From contig NZ_FWXH01000002.1 of NCBI RefSeq assembly GCF_900176305.1, positions 744,001-808,000 of the forward strand: a DNA stretch of 64,000 nucleotides. The letters run 5' to 3'. Within the stretch, counting starts at the first letter, position 1. Every line of letters begins with the position of its first letter. The translations under genes were made by a program, and so were the position numbers. Below are positions 11,172-21,977 of this stretch, piece after piece. Under the pieces are notes generated by a model, which saw nothing but the letters and a program-made list of their open reading frames with translations, had not been told where the DNA came from and did not search any database. Source of the DNA: Clostridium acidisoli DSM 12555 (GTDB lineage: Bacteria; Bacillota; Clostridia; Clostridiales; Clostridiaceae).

Positions 11172-11199
11172 ATCATAACATTTATAAATGTTTTGTCAA
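11172..11199 (-). promoter_or_regulatory. Promoter of the T-box/trpP transcript
   Basis: On the minus strand: TTGACA (11194-11199), a 16-bp spacer and TATGAT (11172-11177), placing transcription start a few bases before the leader. Confidence 0.8.
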
Positions 11200-11219
11200 T
11201 ATGTTTTTATAAATATTAA

Positions 11220-12137
11220 TTAAGGGAGTTTATTCCCTGCTGATCTGTATATTTCATACCATTCCTGTCTTGTAAGTGTAACATCTGAAGCTTTACAAAT
11301 GTCTCTTAATCTATTTGAATTTGTTGTACCAACAATTGGTTGAATTTTTGCAGGATGTCTTAAAATCCATGCGATGGCAATTGCAGTATTAGATACACCT
11401 TTAATCTCAGCTATTTTGTCAATTTTTTTATTAAGTTCTGGAAATTTATCATTATCTAAAAATACTCCTTCAAAAAATCCAAATTGGAACGGAGACCATG
11501 CTTGGATAGTAATGTCATTTAAGCGACAATATTCTAGTATACTCCCATCTCTGTCAATACCATTATCAACTTTCATATTAACGTTTATTCCTGAATCAAT
11601 CATTCCAGTGTTAGTAATACTAAGTTGCAATTGATTTATCGCAATTTTTTGATTTACATACTTTTTTAGCAATTCAATTTGCATAGGATTTTGATTGCTT
11701 ACTCCAAAACTTTTCACCTTACCACTACTGTAAAGTACATCAAAAGCTTCGGCAACCTCTTCAGGCTCCATAAGAGTATCTGGTCTATGTAAAAGTAACA
11801 CATCTACGTAATCAGTTTGTAATCGTTTTAAACTTCCATCTACAGATTCTAATATATGCTCCTTTGAAAAATCAAAATATCCTTCTCTTATGCCACATTT
11901 AGTTTGAAGTATAAGTTTTTCACGAATAGAAGCATTCATATCAATAGCTTTTGCAAATATTTCTTCAGATTTTCCACCACCATATATATCTGCATGATCA
12001 AAGAAGTTTATTCCTTCTTCTAATGCTGTATTTATTAGAAATGATGCCTCCTTATTTGAAAGATTAGCCATTCTCATACAACCTAGAGAAATTTCTGAAG
12101 CACTAATTTCACCATTACCAATATTAATTTTTTTCAC
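11220..12137 (-). CDS. Aldo/keto reductase
   Basis: About 305 residues with a (beta/alpha)8 AKR fold. The catalytic tetrad is visible: Asp and Tyr in FFDHADIYGGG, Lys in LILQTKCG, His in VLLLHRPD; cofactor residues lie near SNSNRL-like GTTNSNRLRDI. NADPH-dependent reduction of an unknown carbonyl substrate, in the YdhF-like group by general look. I chose the GTG at 12137, since GAGGTG lies 6 nt upstream; the ATG further up would overlap this site. Single gene, ending just before the trpP leader promoter. Confidence 0.9.
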   Translation of the reverse strand: MKKINIGNGEISASEISLGCMRMANLSNKEASFLINTALEEGINFFDHADIYGGGKSEEIFAKAIDMNASIREKLILQTKCGIREGYFDFSKEHILESVDGSLKRLQTDYVDVLLLHRPDTLMEPEEVAEAFDVLYSSGKVKSFGVSNQNPMQIELLKKYVNQKIAINQLQLSITNTGMIDSGINVNMKVDNGIDRDGSILEYCRLNDITIQAWSPFQFGFFEGVFLDNDKFPELNKKIDKIAEIKGVSNTAIAIAWILRHPAKIQPIVGTTNSNRLRDICKASDVTLTRQEWYEIYRSAGNKLP

Positions 12138-12259
12138 TAAAAACACCTCTTTCATCATATTGTGATTATATAGATAAACTCTCCTCTATGTAACCACAAT
12201 ATAAATTTTACACCTTATAGTTCACTATAAGTAAAGACATACATAATATTATTAAATAA

Positions 12260-13246
12260 TTAATATTTCACTTCCCAAGGATTCTCTTTACCCTCCATAA
12301 ATAAAATGCAGCTTAAAATTGAATGTTCCACCATATCACTTACTGCTTGATCTGTATAAAATGCAGTATGTGGTGTTAAAATCACGTTAGGATAAGATTT
12401 TAAGAGTGCTAGGTCTCTATTATTAAGCACCTCACATTTAAGGTCATTATAATATATGTTTGACTCATTCTCAATTACATCTAATGCTACTCCACCAATC
12501 TTTTTTTCTTCAATGGCTGTAATTAAATCTTCAGTGTTTATAAGCGATCCTCTAGCTGTATTTATAATATATACCCCTTGTTTCATTTTTTCTATGGAGT
12601 TTTTATCGATTAAATGGTAATTGTCTTTTGTAGCAGGAACGTGCATTGTTATAATGTCACTATCTCTTAAGAGTTCATCTAATTTAACATAATTAGCATA
12701 TTTTTTTGTCAGCTCATTTTCAAATAAATCATAAGCCAATATTTTGCACTCAAAGCCGCTTAGATGCCTAATAACTGTTTGCCCAATTTTTCCTGTACCA
12801 ATAACACCTACAGTTAAATTTGGTAACTCCTTACCTTGAACACCTTTTAAAGAATAATCTTGAACATTACTACGTTCCAAAATTGGTTTTATCTTACGTA
12901 CTGCCATAAGCATCATCATAATTGTATAATCAGCAACACTATTTGTTGAATAAGTTACATTACCAACATGAATACCAAGTTCTTGAGCCTTTTTTACATC
13001 TATGTGATCATATCCAATAGTTCTTGTTGATATAAACTTTACTCCAAGTGTATGAAATTTTTCTATTAGTTCAGCGTTAATTTCAGTAGTTATAATACTA
13101 ATACAATCAAAACCTTTTGCTAAATCGGCAGTTTCAATAGTTGGTGCATCCTTAGTTAATATAATCTCTACTTCCTTATATTTATCTATAAATTTTTTAA
13201 AATATTCAGCTTCGTCACTCCTGTAGCTGTATGCTAATATTTTCAT
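12260..13246 (-). CDS. D-2-hydroxyacid dehydrogenase (D-lactate dehydrogenase/VanH-like)
   Basis: About 328 residues. NAD-binding signature GVIGTGKIGQTVIRHL, the substrate Arg in NTARGSLI, the Glu in VIENES and the catalytic His in TPHTAFYT are all present. RTIGYDHID and GNVTYSTNSVADYT are typical of D-LDH/VanH proteins. It reduces a 2-keto acid, probably pyruvate, to the D-hydroxy acid. The ATG at 13246 overlaps the flavodoxin stop as ATGA, so the two are translationally coupled. Confidence 0.9.
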   Translation of the reverse strand: MKILAYSYRSDEAEYFKKFIDKYKEVEIILTKDAPTIETADLAKGFDCISIITTEINAELIEKFHTLGVKFISTRTIGYDHIDVKKAQELGIHVGNVTYSTNSVADYTIMMMLMAVRKIKPILERSNVQDYSLKGVQGKELPNLTVGVIGTGKIGQTVIRHLSGFECKILAYDLFENELTKKYANYVKLDELLRDSDIITMHVPATKDNYHLIDKNSIEKMKQGVYIINTARGSLINTEDLITAIEEKKIGGVALDVIENESNIYYNDLKCEVLNNRDLALLKSYPNVILTPHTAFYTDQAVSDMVEHSILSCILFMEGKENPWEVKY

Positions 13247-13722
13247 TCTACAATACCTCTTATCCATTTTTTTGCATCTTCTTTGCTTTTTGCAGTTTCA
13301 TTTTTAGCTGGATTTTTAAACCCTATTTGTCCGATTATTTCGTTACCCTCTAGCTTACTTCTAAATGTGTCAAATATTTTTCCTTCGCTTCCAGCATAAC
13401 AAGCGAACAAAGCAATTTTTTTATTCTTAATTACTGTGTCTGAAAAAAAAGTATTAAATACTGGGGCATATGTGCCTGCCCAAACGGGACTTCCAATAAT
13501 AATAAGGTCATAACTACTAAAATCTTTCTTATACGGTTGTAGTTCAGGTTTTTCATTAAAAACGACTTGTTTTCCACCCCATACAAATTTTAAAAAACCA
13601 CTTTTGGGAACTTCTTTAGTTGGAGTAAGCTTCAAAATTTCGCAATCAGTTTCTTCTGAAATTGCATCTGCAATTACTTTATCATTGCCTTCTAATGAAT
13701 AATATACTAGTAAGGTTTTCAT
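13243..13722 (-). CDS. Flavodoxin
   Basis: 159 residues. The N-terminal LLVYYSLEGNDKVIAD is a phosphate-binding loop of the flavodoxin type (T/S-x-x-G-N/T), followed by GSPVWAGTYAPVFNTFF, the usual flavin-site loop. It is an FMN electron carrier or a small flavodoxin-like reductase. It overlaps the dehydrogenase gene by 4 bp, implying a shared redox job. Confidence 0.88.
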   Translation of the reverse strand: MKTLLVYYSLEGNDKVIADAISEETDCEILKLTPTKEVPKSGFLKFVWGGKQVVFNEKPELQPYKKDFSSYDLIIIGSPVWAGTYAPVFNTFFSDTVIKNKKIALFACYAGSEGKIFDTFRSKLEGNEIIGQIGFKNPAKNETAKSKEDAKKWIRGIVE

Positions 13723-13895
13723 TTAATCAACTCCATTCCATTTTTAGCTTATTTAAGTAATTATATATTATCTATATTATATCACAGCAAATATGTAAGC
13801 ACATATTTATGATGGGAATACTACTATTTTTATGCAATTTCTGATATAATATTTCTAAAAGTATGAATTAAAAATAAACTTAGGAGAATAAATAT

Positions 13896-14033
13896 ATGAT
13901 AAAAATTATACGTGCCATTATAATTATATTTCTATTAATATTACTTATAAAAATAACAGTAATAGCAGTTAAGTTTTTACTACTTATAATAATTGCAGTT
14001 TTAATATTTAATGCTATAAAAAGCTTAATCTAA
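13896..14033 (+). CDS. 45-residue hydrophobic protein
   Basis: Begins MIKIIRAIIIIFLLILLIK and is hydrophobic almost to the end (NAIKSLI), so one or two membrane helices. It has AGGAG 8 nt upstream and a perfect TATAAT about 45 bp upstream (13845-13850), which argues for a real gene. No family recognised. It is convergent with the acetyltransferase at 14050. Confidence 0.6.
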   Translation: MIKIIRAIIIIFLLILLIKITVIAVKFLLLIIIAVLIFNAIKSLI

Positions 14034-14049
14034 AATTAAACCTTTGTTC

Positions 14050-14805
14050 TCACTTATGGTTTTTTTGTTTTGAATACAACTCAGCCCACGCCGGAAAAAA
14101 TCCAGCATTTATAGCAATATTTTGTGAATGTATATGAGATTCTACAGTCCCATAAAACGGAATCTTACCTCGTTTTAAAATTTCATCTTTCAACATTCCA
14201 ACTAGATTTGTTCCTATACCCTTGCCGCGATGACCTGGCAACACATCAATACCAATTTGCCATATAGTCTTCCCATCTGAACTAGCTCCTGCCATACCAA
14301 TTATATTATTTCCATCTAAAGCTGCAACTGAAAGCATGTCCGGATGGTTTTTGTCAAAAGCAAAGGCCTCTTTAAACCTATCATCATCTTTGAATTGTAA
14401 AATGTCATCATATTCATACCATTTTACATCAGTAATTGGTTTTATCTCTTCTAATTTAGGATTTGGAATATAATAATGATGCGCATCAGCAATTTCGTGA
14501 CCAAATTCCTGTAATTTTTCATCTATTTTTCTAATATTTTGATATTGAAAAAACCAAGCTGCAGATTTATTTATAAGTTTCTCTTCACACCAAGGTATCA
14601 TTTCTAAGGATGCGTTAATAATTAACTTATTTGCAAAACATACTGCTTTAAAGAAGCATCCATCACTCTCATATATACGCCTTCCCTTAATAAGCCTATT
14701 TTCAACTATTGTATTTTCCTTATTTTCAAAATCAGACACCTTGCAATTATAATCCAATGCTAATTGTGCCTTTGCTATTTCTAATACATATTTTTTTGTA
14801 CTCAT
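14050..14805 (-). CDS. GNAT family N-acetyltransferase
   Basis: 251 residues. The C-terminal half is a clear GNAT domain with the acetyl-CoA loop PGHRGKGIGTNLV and motif B HSQNIAINAGF. The N-terminal 120 residues look like a degenerate companion domain, as in some two-domain GNATs. Substrate unknown. It follows the nucleoside phosphorylase by 12 bp in the same direction, so probably the same transcript. Confidence 0.88.
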   Translation of the reverse strand: MSTKKYVLEIAKAQLALDYNCKVSDFENKENTIVENRLIKGRRIYESDGCFFKAVCFANKLIINASLEMIPWCEEKLINKSAAWFFQYQNIRKIDEKLQEFGHEIADAHHYYIPNPKLEEIKPITDVKWYEYDDILQFKDDDRFKEAFAFDKNHPDMLSVAALDGNNIIGMAGASSDGKTIWQIGIDVLPGHRGKGIGTNLVGMLKDEILKRGKIPFYGTVESHIHSQNIAINAGFFPAWAELYSKQKNHK

Positions 14806-14817
14806 AATTTTATCCTC

Positions 14818-15633
14818 CTAAGCTCCTTTTATCTCTAAGCAGGCTTCAACTGCATACCAAAATAAATTTTCTCTTATTTCTTCTCTACTGATTTCTCTTC
14901 TTGCATCCCATTCTTCACAGCTTACATCATCGCCGCCACATAGAAGTTGTCCTAATATAACTTTTCTAAACTGTGAAATGGCAAAAAATGCTGCTGCTTC
15001 CATCTCAACAGTTAAACACCCTTCACTTTTTCTTATTTTAACTTTTTTAGGAGTTTCTCTATAAATTGCATCGGTAGTCCATGTTTTTCCTATAATATAC
15101 CTACATTTATGTTTTGTTAACACACTTTCCATTGCCCTAACACCTTCTATGCTTGCATATACTTCTCTACTTGGTTCAATATAATGATAAGATGTACCTT
15201 CATCTCTTATAGCACAATCCGGCACTACAATATGTCCCACAGCAATCTCTTTATTTAACACACCTGCTCCTCCACAGGCAATAAACTTATTGCAACCTAA
15301 TGCAATTACTCTTTCCAATAATATGGCTGCTATTGGTGCCCCTACTCCAGGATGAAATACAGCTATTTTTTTCCCTAAATATTTAACTTCATACAAAGGA
15401 TGATTTCCCATTTCAGTTTGTAAATTCATTATTAACTTAGCTTTTCCTTCATTTTTTAGTTTTTCAATAACTTCACCGAAAAAACATGCCACAGCACATT
15501 CTGGAATATCTATCTTACTCATTATCTTACTTGGTTCAATTATTGCCTTTAATTCATTATCAAATTCTATAATTGGTATATCTCCACAAACTATTTCATT
15601 TGTAGAATTATTTTTTAAAATTGAATCTTTCAT
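14818..15633 (-). CDS. Nucleoside phosphorylase (uridine/purine phosphorylase superfamily)
   Basis: 271 residues of the PNP_UDP_1 fold: phosphate-binding HPGVGAPIAAI, the core ACGGAGVLN, and the nucleoside-site run CLTVEMEAAAFFAI with the ribose-contacting Met-Glu. It cleaves a nucleoside with phosphate to base plus ribose 1-phosphate. Base specificity cannot be read; the overall look is nearer to uridine phosphorylase. First gene of a pair with the acetyltransferase downstream. Confidence 0.88.
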   Translation of the reverse strand: MKDSILKNNSTNEIVCGDIPIIEFDNELKAIIEPSKIMSKIDIPECAVACFFGEVIEKLKNEGKAKLIMNLQTEMGNHPLYEVKYLGKKIAVFHPGVGAPIAAILLERVIALGCNKFIACGGAGVLNKEIAVGHIVVPDCAIRDEGTSYHYIEPSREVYASIEGVRAMESVLTKHKCRYIIGKTWTTDAIYRETPKKVKIRKSEGCLTVEMEAAAFFAISQFRKVILGQLLCGGDDVSCEEWDARREISREEIRENLFWYAVEACLEIKGA

Positions 15634-15781
15634 TCCCCATACACCTCATTTCAAAAATAAATATACCATTTGATGGATTTTTTTACAACAATACAAATGT
15701 TTTAAATACGGAATGATTTTAGGAATATAAATAATGTATAATTAGAAATAAAACAAATTATTTTAAAGGAGTTAACGTGCT

Positions 15782-16255
15782 ATGGAAATAAAAAACATAT
15801 CATATAAAAACAGAGATCAAATAAATCAATTCATAAATTCTCAGTGGTTTTCCACTACCATGGTTGTTAGAGGCGAACTTGTTGATATGACAGTATTAGA
15901 TGGCTTTGTTGCTTACGAAAATTTGAATATTGTTGGATTGGTTACATATAGAATTAAAGATAATGAATGTGAAATCATATCTCTAGATAGTTTGAAGGAA
16001 AGACACGGTATTGGAACATCTCTTGTAAACAAGGTAATCCAAGTAGCAACTAAAAATAAATGCATAAAAGTAAAGTTAATATCAACAAATGATAATATTA
16101 ACGCCATACGTTTCTATCAAAAACGTGGATTTGATATGGTTTGCATATATTATAACTCTTTGGAAATTGCTAGAAAAATAAAACCATCTATACCTATGAT
16201 TGGAGAATTTAATATACCTTTAAAACATGAGATTGAATTTGAAATGCTTCTTTAA
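15782..16255 (+). CDS. GNAT family N-acetyltransferase
   Basis: 157 residues. The GNAT core is clear: ERHGIGTSLVNKVIQVA is the acetyl-CoA loop (with H-G-I-G) and STNDNINAIRFYQKRGF the C-terminal motif. A TATAAT at 15737-15742 with TGATTT 17 bp upstream, and AAAGGAG before the ATG, give it its own expression signals. Substrate unknown. Confidence 0.88.
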   Translation: MEIKNISYKNRDQINQFINSQWFSTTMVVRGELVDMTVLDGFVAYENLNIVGLVTYRIKDNECEIISLDSLKERHGIGTSLVNKVIQVATKNKCIKVKLISTNDNINAIRFYQKRGFDMVCIYYNSLEIARKIKPSIPMIGEFNIPLKHEIEFEMLL

Positions 16256-16320
16256 TTTATACACCAAAATTATTTATAACACTTCATGTGTAACATAATT
16301 TACATCAGCGCATATTTTAA

Positions 16321-16351
16321 TGTTAGGGCAATAATCATTTTTGCTCTAACA
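16321..16351. repeat. Inverted repeat upstream of the DUF11-like gene
   Basis: TGTTAGGGCAA pairs with TTGCTCTAACA (one mismatch, 9-nt loop) about 30 bp before the start codon. No T-run follows, so an operator or a protective 5' hairpin is more likely than a terminator. Confidence 0.6.
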
Positions 16352-16381
16352 CTAAAGTTAATAAAAAAAGGAAGGGATTTT

Positions 16382-16795
16382 ATGGCTACAGTTACCAACA
16401 CTGGTAATTTTTCTGATGACGATCTGTTTACCATAGATTCGGCATCTCCATCTTTAACAACAAATAGTTTACCATTAACTGTTACTCCTACTCTTACTCC
16501 AACTGCTGCATTTGTATCAGGTATTGTTAAATATACTTTTGCAATATTTAACGCTGATACTACTACGTCATATACACCTGTACAATTTCAAGATGTATTT
16601 GACAGTGTTCACCTTACAGTATTAAACACTGGTGCTCATGCTGTTACAGTAACTAATGGTGGTGCTGGCTATGTTATTGATACTACTACTACACCTGGAA
16701 CAGTAACTATTACCGGAATCACAATTCCTCAAGCAACGGGTACTGCAGCAGATTCAACAACAACAGTAACTGTTTATTGCCAAGTAAAGGCATAA
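16382..16795 (+). CDS. DUF11-like beta-sandwich protein
   Basis: 137 residues from the ATG at 16382 (AAGGAAGGG upstream), rich in Thr, Val and Ala with alternating hydrophobic strands. The pattern YTFAIFNADTTTSYTPVQFQDVF followed by TVTNGGAGYVID resembles the DUF11/conserved-repeat domain. No signal peptide or anchor motif is seen. Its neighbour at 16857 is related in style; a hairpin without T-run separates them. Probably a spore- or surface-associated structural protein, but that is inference. Confidence 0.6.
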   Translation: MATVTNTGNFSDDDLFTIDSASPSLTTNSLPLTVTPTLTPTAAFVSGIVKYTFAIFNADTTTSYTPVQFQDVFDSVHLTVLNTGAHAVTVTNGGAGYVIDTTTTPGTVTITGITIPQATGTAADSTTTVTVYCQVKA

Positions 16796-16805
16796 ATTTT
16801 TAATA

Positions 16806-16830
16806 AGAGCTGAATTTTATATTCAGCTCT
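16806..16830 (+). other. Hairpin between the two DUF11-like genes
   Basis: A perfect 10-bp stem, AGAGCTGAAT/ATTCAGCTCT, with a 5-nt loop and no T-run. It may reduce read-through or set the relative amounts of the two proteins. Confidence 0.65.
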
Positions 16831-16856
16831 GTCTTACAAAATGAAAGGATGATATT

Positions 16857-17378
16857 ATGGAAAAATCGAAATTTTATCCTCCATCTACATTTGTTAACTC
16901 CACAGCAAGTGTTACAATTAATGGTACTGCACCTGTTTCTGCTTCCATTAGGCTATATATAATAGAAACCTCCTGCTTAGTCTTAATGCAAACCGTAAAC
17001 AGCTGTAAAATACCATTAGGTGATAATCTAACATATGTAATTTATGTACTAAATAAAATCAACTGTGATATATGTAATATTACATTAGAGGATAAAATTC
17101 CTAATGGATCTAGTTTTGTATATACTTGTGTTGACAATGGGGGATATGAATATTGTAAAGGAAAAGTTTTTTATAATATAGATATTATAAGACCCGGTAC
17201 TTTCTCAAAAATCGTTCTATCTGTTAACCCTACTACCTTTGGAGACATGATTAACTCCATAGAAGTCACTTCTAAGGAACACATTAAATATACTGTAAAT
17301 AATCCATCCAAAGTATGCTGCACAGTATTTTCACATGATAAAACTCAGGATATTCCTTACTATAGGTATTTTACGTGA
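16857..17378 (+). CDS. DUF11 repeat-domain protein
   Basis: 173 residues. The middle part, TVNSCKIPLGDNLTYVIYVLNK then ITLEDKIPNGSSFVYT, is a good DUF11 repeat (the N-x-x-x-v-x-D-x-l-P-x-G pattern). It contains eight or more cysteines, unusual for such domains (CDICNIT, KVCCTVF), which could form disulfides or bind metal. AAAGGATGAT precedes the ATG. No signal peptide. Likely co-transcribed with the gene before it. Confidence 0.7.
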   Translation: MEKSKFYPPSTFVNSTASVTINGTAPVSASIRLYIIETSCLVLMQTVNSCKIPLGDNLTYVIYVLNKINCDICNITLEDKIPNGSSFVYTCVDNGGYEYCKGKVFYNIDIIRPGTFSKIVLSVNPTTFGDMINSIEVTSKEHIKYTVNNPSKVCCTVFSHDKTQDIPYYRYFT

Positions 17379-17380
17379 AA

Positions 17381-17426
17381 GATGCACTAATGAGTATAAA
17401 CCCAATATACGTGCATCATTTCTTTT
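17381..17426 (+). terminator. Terminator after the DUF11-like pair
   Basis: GATGCAC (17381-17387) pairs with GTGCATC (17411-17417), with an inner GTAT/ATAC pairing, followed by ATTTCTTTTATT. Confidence 0.7.
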
Positions 17427-17448
17427 ATTGCAAGTTTATTTTACGTAA

Positions 17449-17486
17449 TAGGACTTGAATCTGTATGTCCTAAATCACACACACCT
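17449..17486 (-). pseudogene. Degenerate 3' fragment of tRNA-Leu
   Basis: Over the 36 bases from GGACTTGAA onward, about 30 match the tRNA-Leu fragment at 29196-29231, including the T-loop core (TTCAAG on the minus strand) and the variable-arm side (AGGACAT). The T-stem is broken by three substitutions and the acceptor end is gone, so it cannot be a working tRNA. Best read as a relic of an old attachment site. Confidence 0.7.
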
Positions 17487-17516
17487 TATTTTCAATTTAA
17501 TTTATTTCAACAGCCT

Positions 17517-20207
17517 TTATAAAATTATATTTTTAAACATATCATATAATAATGATAATTCGTACTGACTTAATTTAATATGATATCGTTTTTCTATTTC
17601 TTCAAAAATATCCTTTGAAACATCATAAAATTCTTTTTCTTTATTTGTACATTCAATTTTATTTTCATTCTCATGATATTCTGATGTCATTAATCGTTCA
17701 ATCATAAAAGCAATATGCATATATAAATTAAGCTTAATATAACCAACTAAATTCATATCATAATACTGCTCATATCTATAAGTAACATTTTCCACCTCAT
17801 TAATTACAATACTTGGATTCAAAAATGTCAGCCTACTTGCAATACCTTCCATAGAAAAGAATTTTATAAATTCCCTTTTTAAATCTTCAAATTTCTGCTC
17901 ATTAATTTCAGATTTTAATGCCTCCCATAGACACCTCTCACCTTTTCCATCTAATATATCATAAACATTTACCCAAAGTATATTTGTAATATTGGGTAAA
18001 TTTGAAGTTGTAATTATTAATTTTGTATGTTTAAAATTGTCTTTATTTTTTTCTTTAATTAATTTTTTTAAATTGTTGTAATCCATTGTGATAACATCCA
18101 TGGTCTCATTATTAATAAATCGAGTAATAATTTCCTTTATTTTATCAGAAATCCCAAGTCCCGACATACATGAAATAATAATGTTATTTCCTTGTGCAAT
18201 CCCTTCAAAATATTGAACACCGATTTTATAAATATTCTTTGCCTGTTCTGCAATATACTTAAAAGATGTATTCTGAAGCATTTTCATACCAACATCCAAA
18301 GCAATTGCAGTTGTCACATTGTTCATAATAAGTAGATCCCCTGACAAGTGATTCTTAATAGAAGAATACATCTGATTTAAAGACCCCATATCCACTAACA
18401 AAATTACCCCTTTACTAGTATCCACTTTTTCAAGATAGGCATTTACTTTTTTTACAGTTTCCCTTAAAGATATATTCATAGGCATATCTATAGATTCAAA
18501 TACAAAAGTACCACAATTTTGATTTGCTACAGATTGGATGCTGCTTGCCGTGGCATTTCCATGGGCTACAATCAGACCTTGAAGCTCAATGGTTTCAATA
18601 ATATATTCTTGAAAGAAAAGAGTATTAATGATTTCCAAACATTTGCATGTCCCTGTTATTATTGCTCCAAGCTTTTCTTCTAGTTTCATAGCAACATAGT
18701 TAGCTTTTGGAGACACTAGTTTTATAAAGTTTATAATTTTATAGAAATCAAACTTTAGTATCATATCATCCTGAAATGTTAAAACCACACAATACATAAG
18801 CTTTAACGCTTCCTCTGAGCAATGAATTCCGTATCTTTCTGTAATCATTCTACACTTTTCTAGATAACTTTCTCTGATAAATAGATTCTGTTCCGAAAAT
18901 AATAAATCTGAATGCTTTTTAAAATAATTGGTTAGTTTTTTAAAGGCAATTGCAAGCTCTAGTTTAGCGGTTTCAATATTTTCATAATAAATCTGAGAAA
19001 TTTTTTGAAAAAATGTGAGAAACTTCTCCTTTACTTTTAAAACCTCCTCATCCTCAACCTGATATAGTTCTTTACTATATAATATTCTAAGAGGACTTAG
19101 TCTTCTGCTAGTGACATTAAACTTTATATCTGAAATATTAGGAATCTCCTCTAACATAATGTTCAAAAATGGCTGGTTTATTTGTTTTGTAAATGCATTG
19201 GCACAGCTAAGTTGAATAACATTTTGAAGAGTGCCAATATTCCCCTTAGGTTTTGAAAAGCATAGTGCCTCTACAACATGCTTATCTACTACAATATTTT
19301 TTTGTATTTTTTTTGCTTCTTTATAATAGAACAAGTGAAGCATCTGTAATCTCTCTACAAACGGACGGTTGATGATACTCTGAATATGAATATGAACAGC
19401 AATTCTACGCCTAAAGGTCTCCAATAATACCTCTTCAGTACGCTCCGTGGTAGCAAAAATAAATCGCACATCAGATTTTTTCCATTCATTATCTCCCAAT
19501 TGACGATATTTTCCTGTGTCCATAAATATAAATAGCTTTTCCTGATTGGCATAAGATAATCTGTGAATTTCATCTAAAAATAGATATCCACCATCAGCTT
19601 GATTTAAAAGACCTTCCTTGTCATTGTTTGCACCTGTAAAACTTCCTTTTTTGTAACCAAGTAATGTAGCAGATAATAACTCAGGATTATTTGCATAATC
19701 TGCACAGTTTAACACTACAAATGGTGCTTTAGGTGAGATTACCTTTTGTTCCAAAGCATATTGATAAATCAGCTTAGCAAGAAAACTTTTCCCAACACCA
19801 CTTTCACCTGTAATAAGTATAGGTAATCCATTAGGAGGGTAACTAACTGCAGCCTTACACTGTTCTACAATATTTTTTTGACTTCCATGACAACCAATTA
19901 AAACACTAAATGCATTTGTTTCTTGTTGGTAATTAATTTTTGTAATATTATCTTCACTACTGGTTTTAAGATTTTTATAATCTAATGTTATTTCTTCATT
20001 TTCGATTCCACGGGCATTTTTAATACTCCAATATACAGGTCTTGAATTTGTTTTTTGTACCAAATTTTGTTCAAATAAGCGGTTAAGGTAATGACTAATC
20101 ACTTGACGGCTTAAATGTAATACATTTGACAATTCCGTTGCACTAATTTGTACATTTTCTCCACACATCTTTTTCATCATATCATAAACTTTATCTTTTG
20201 CCTGCAT
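17517..20207 (-). CDS. levR: LevR-type sigma-54 activator with PTS regulation domains
   Basis: 896 residues. Order: N-terminal winged helix (1-65), AAA+ domain with Walker A GESGVGKS (134-141), the sigma-54 contact loop GSFTGA (188-193) and Walker B LFLDEIH, then PRD-like helices (about 400-520), an EIIA-Man-like domain with LIVAHGNATASS carrying the likely phospho-His (about 555), an EIIB-like part (NIIISCMSGLGIS) and a last PRD (about 800-890). It senses the phosphorylation state of the PTS and drives a -24/-12 promoter. It lies just downstream of the PTS-glucosidase operon it probably controls. Confidence 0.93.
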   Translation of the reverse strand: MQAKDKVYDMMKKMCGENVQISATELSNVLHLSRQVISHYLNRLFEQNLVQKTNSRPVYWSIKNARGIENEEITLDYKNLKTSSEDNITKINYQQETNAFSVLIGCHGSQKNIVEQCKAAVSYPPNGLPILITGESGVGKSFLAKLIYQYALEQKVISPKAPFVVLNCADYANNPELLSATLLGYKKGSFTGANNDKEGLLNQADGGYLFLDEIHRLSYANQEKLFIFMDTGKYRQLGDNEWKKSDVRFIFATTERTEEVLLETFRRRIAVHIHIQSIINRPFVERLQMLHLFYYKEAKKIQKNIVVDKHVVEALCFSKPKGNIGTLQNVIQLSCANAFTKQINQPFLNIMLEEIPNISDIKFNVTSRRLSPLRILYSKELYQVEDEEVLKVKEKFLTFFQKISQIYYENIETAKLELAIAFKKLTNYFKKHSDLLFSEQNLFIRESYLEKCRMITERYGIHCSEEALKLMYCVVLTFQDDMILKFDFYKIINFIKLVSPKANYVAMKLEEKLGAIITGTCKCLEIINTLFFQEYIIETIELQGLIVAHGNATASSIQSVANQNCGTFVFESIDMPMNISLRETVKKVNAYLEKVDTSKGVILLVDMGSLNQMYSSIKNHLSGDLLIMNNVTTAIALDVGMKMLQNTSFKYIAEQAKNIYKIGVQYFEGIAQGNNIIISCMSGLGISDKIKEIITRFINNETMDVITMDYNNLKKLIKEKNKDNFKHTKLIITTSNLPNITNILWVNVYDILDGKGERCLWEALKSEINEQKFEDLKREFIKFFSMEGIASRLTFLNPSIVINEVENVTYRYEQYYDMNLVGYIKLNLYMHIAFMIERLMTSEYHENENKIECTNKEKEFYDVSKDIFEEIEKRYHIKLSQYELSLLYDMFKNIIL

Positions 20208-20270
20208 CTCGGTATTCTCCTTCCATCGTAACTTATTTTACAATAAATATTTTTATTTGCCTATGGATTT

Positions 20271-21977
<1,707 letters not shown>

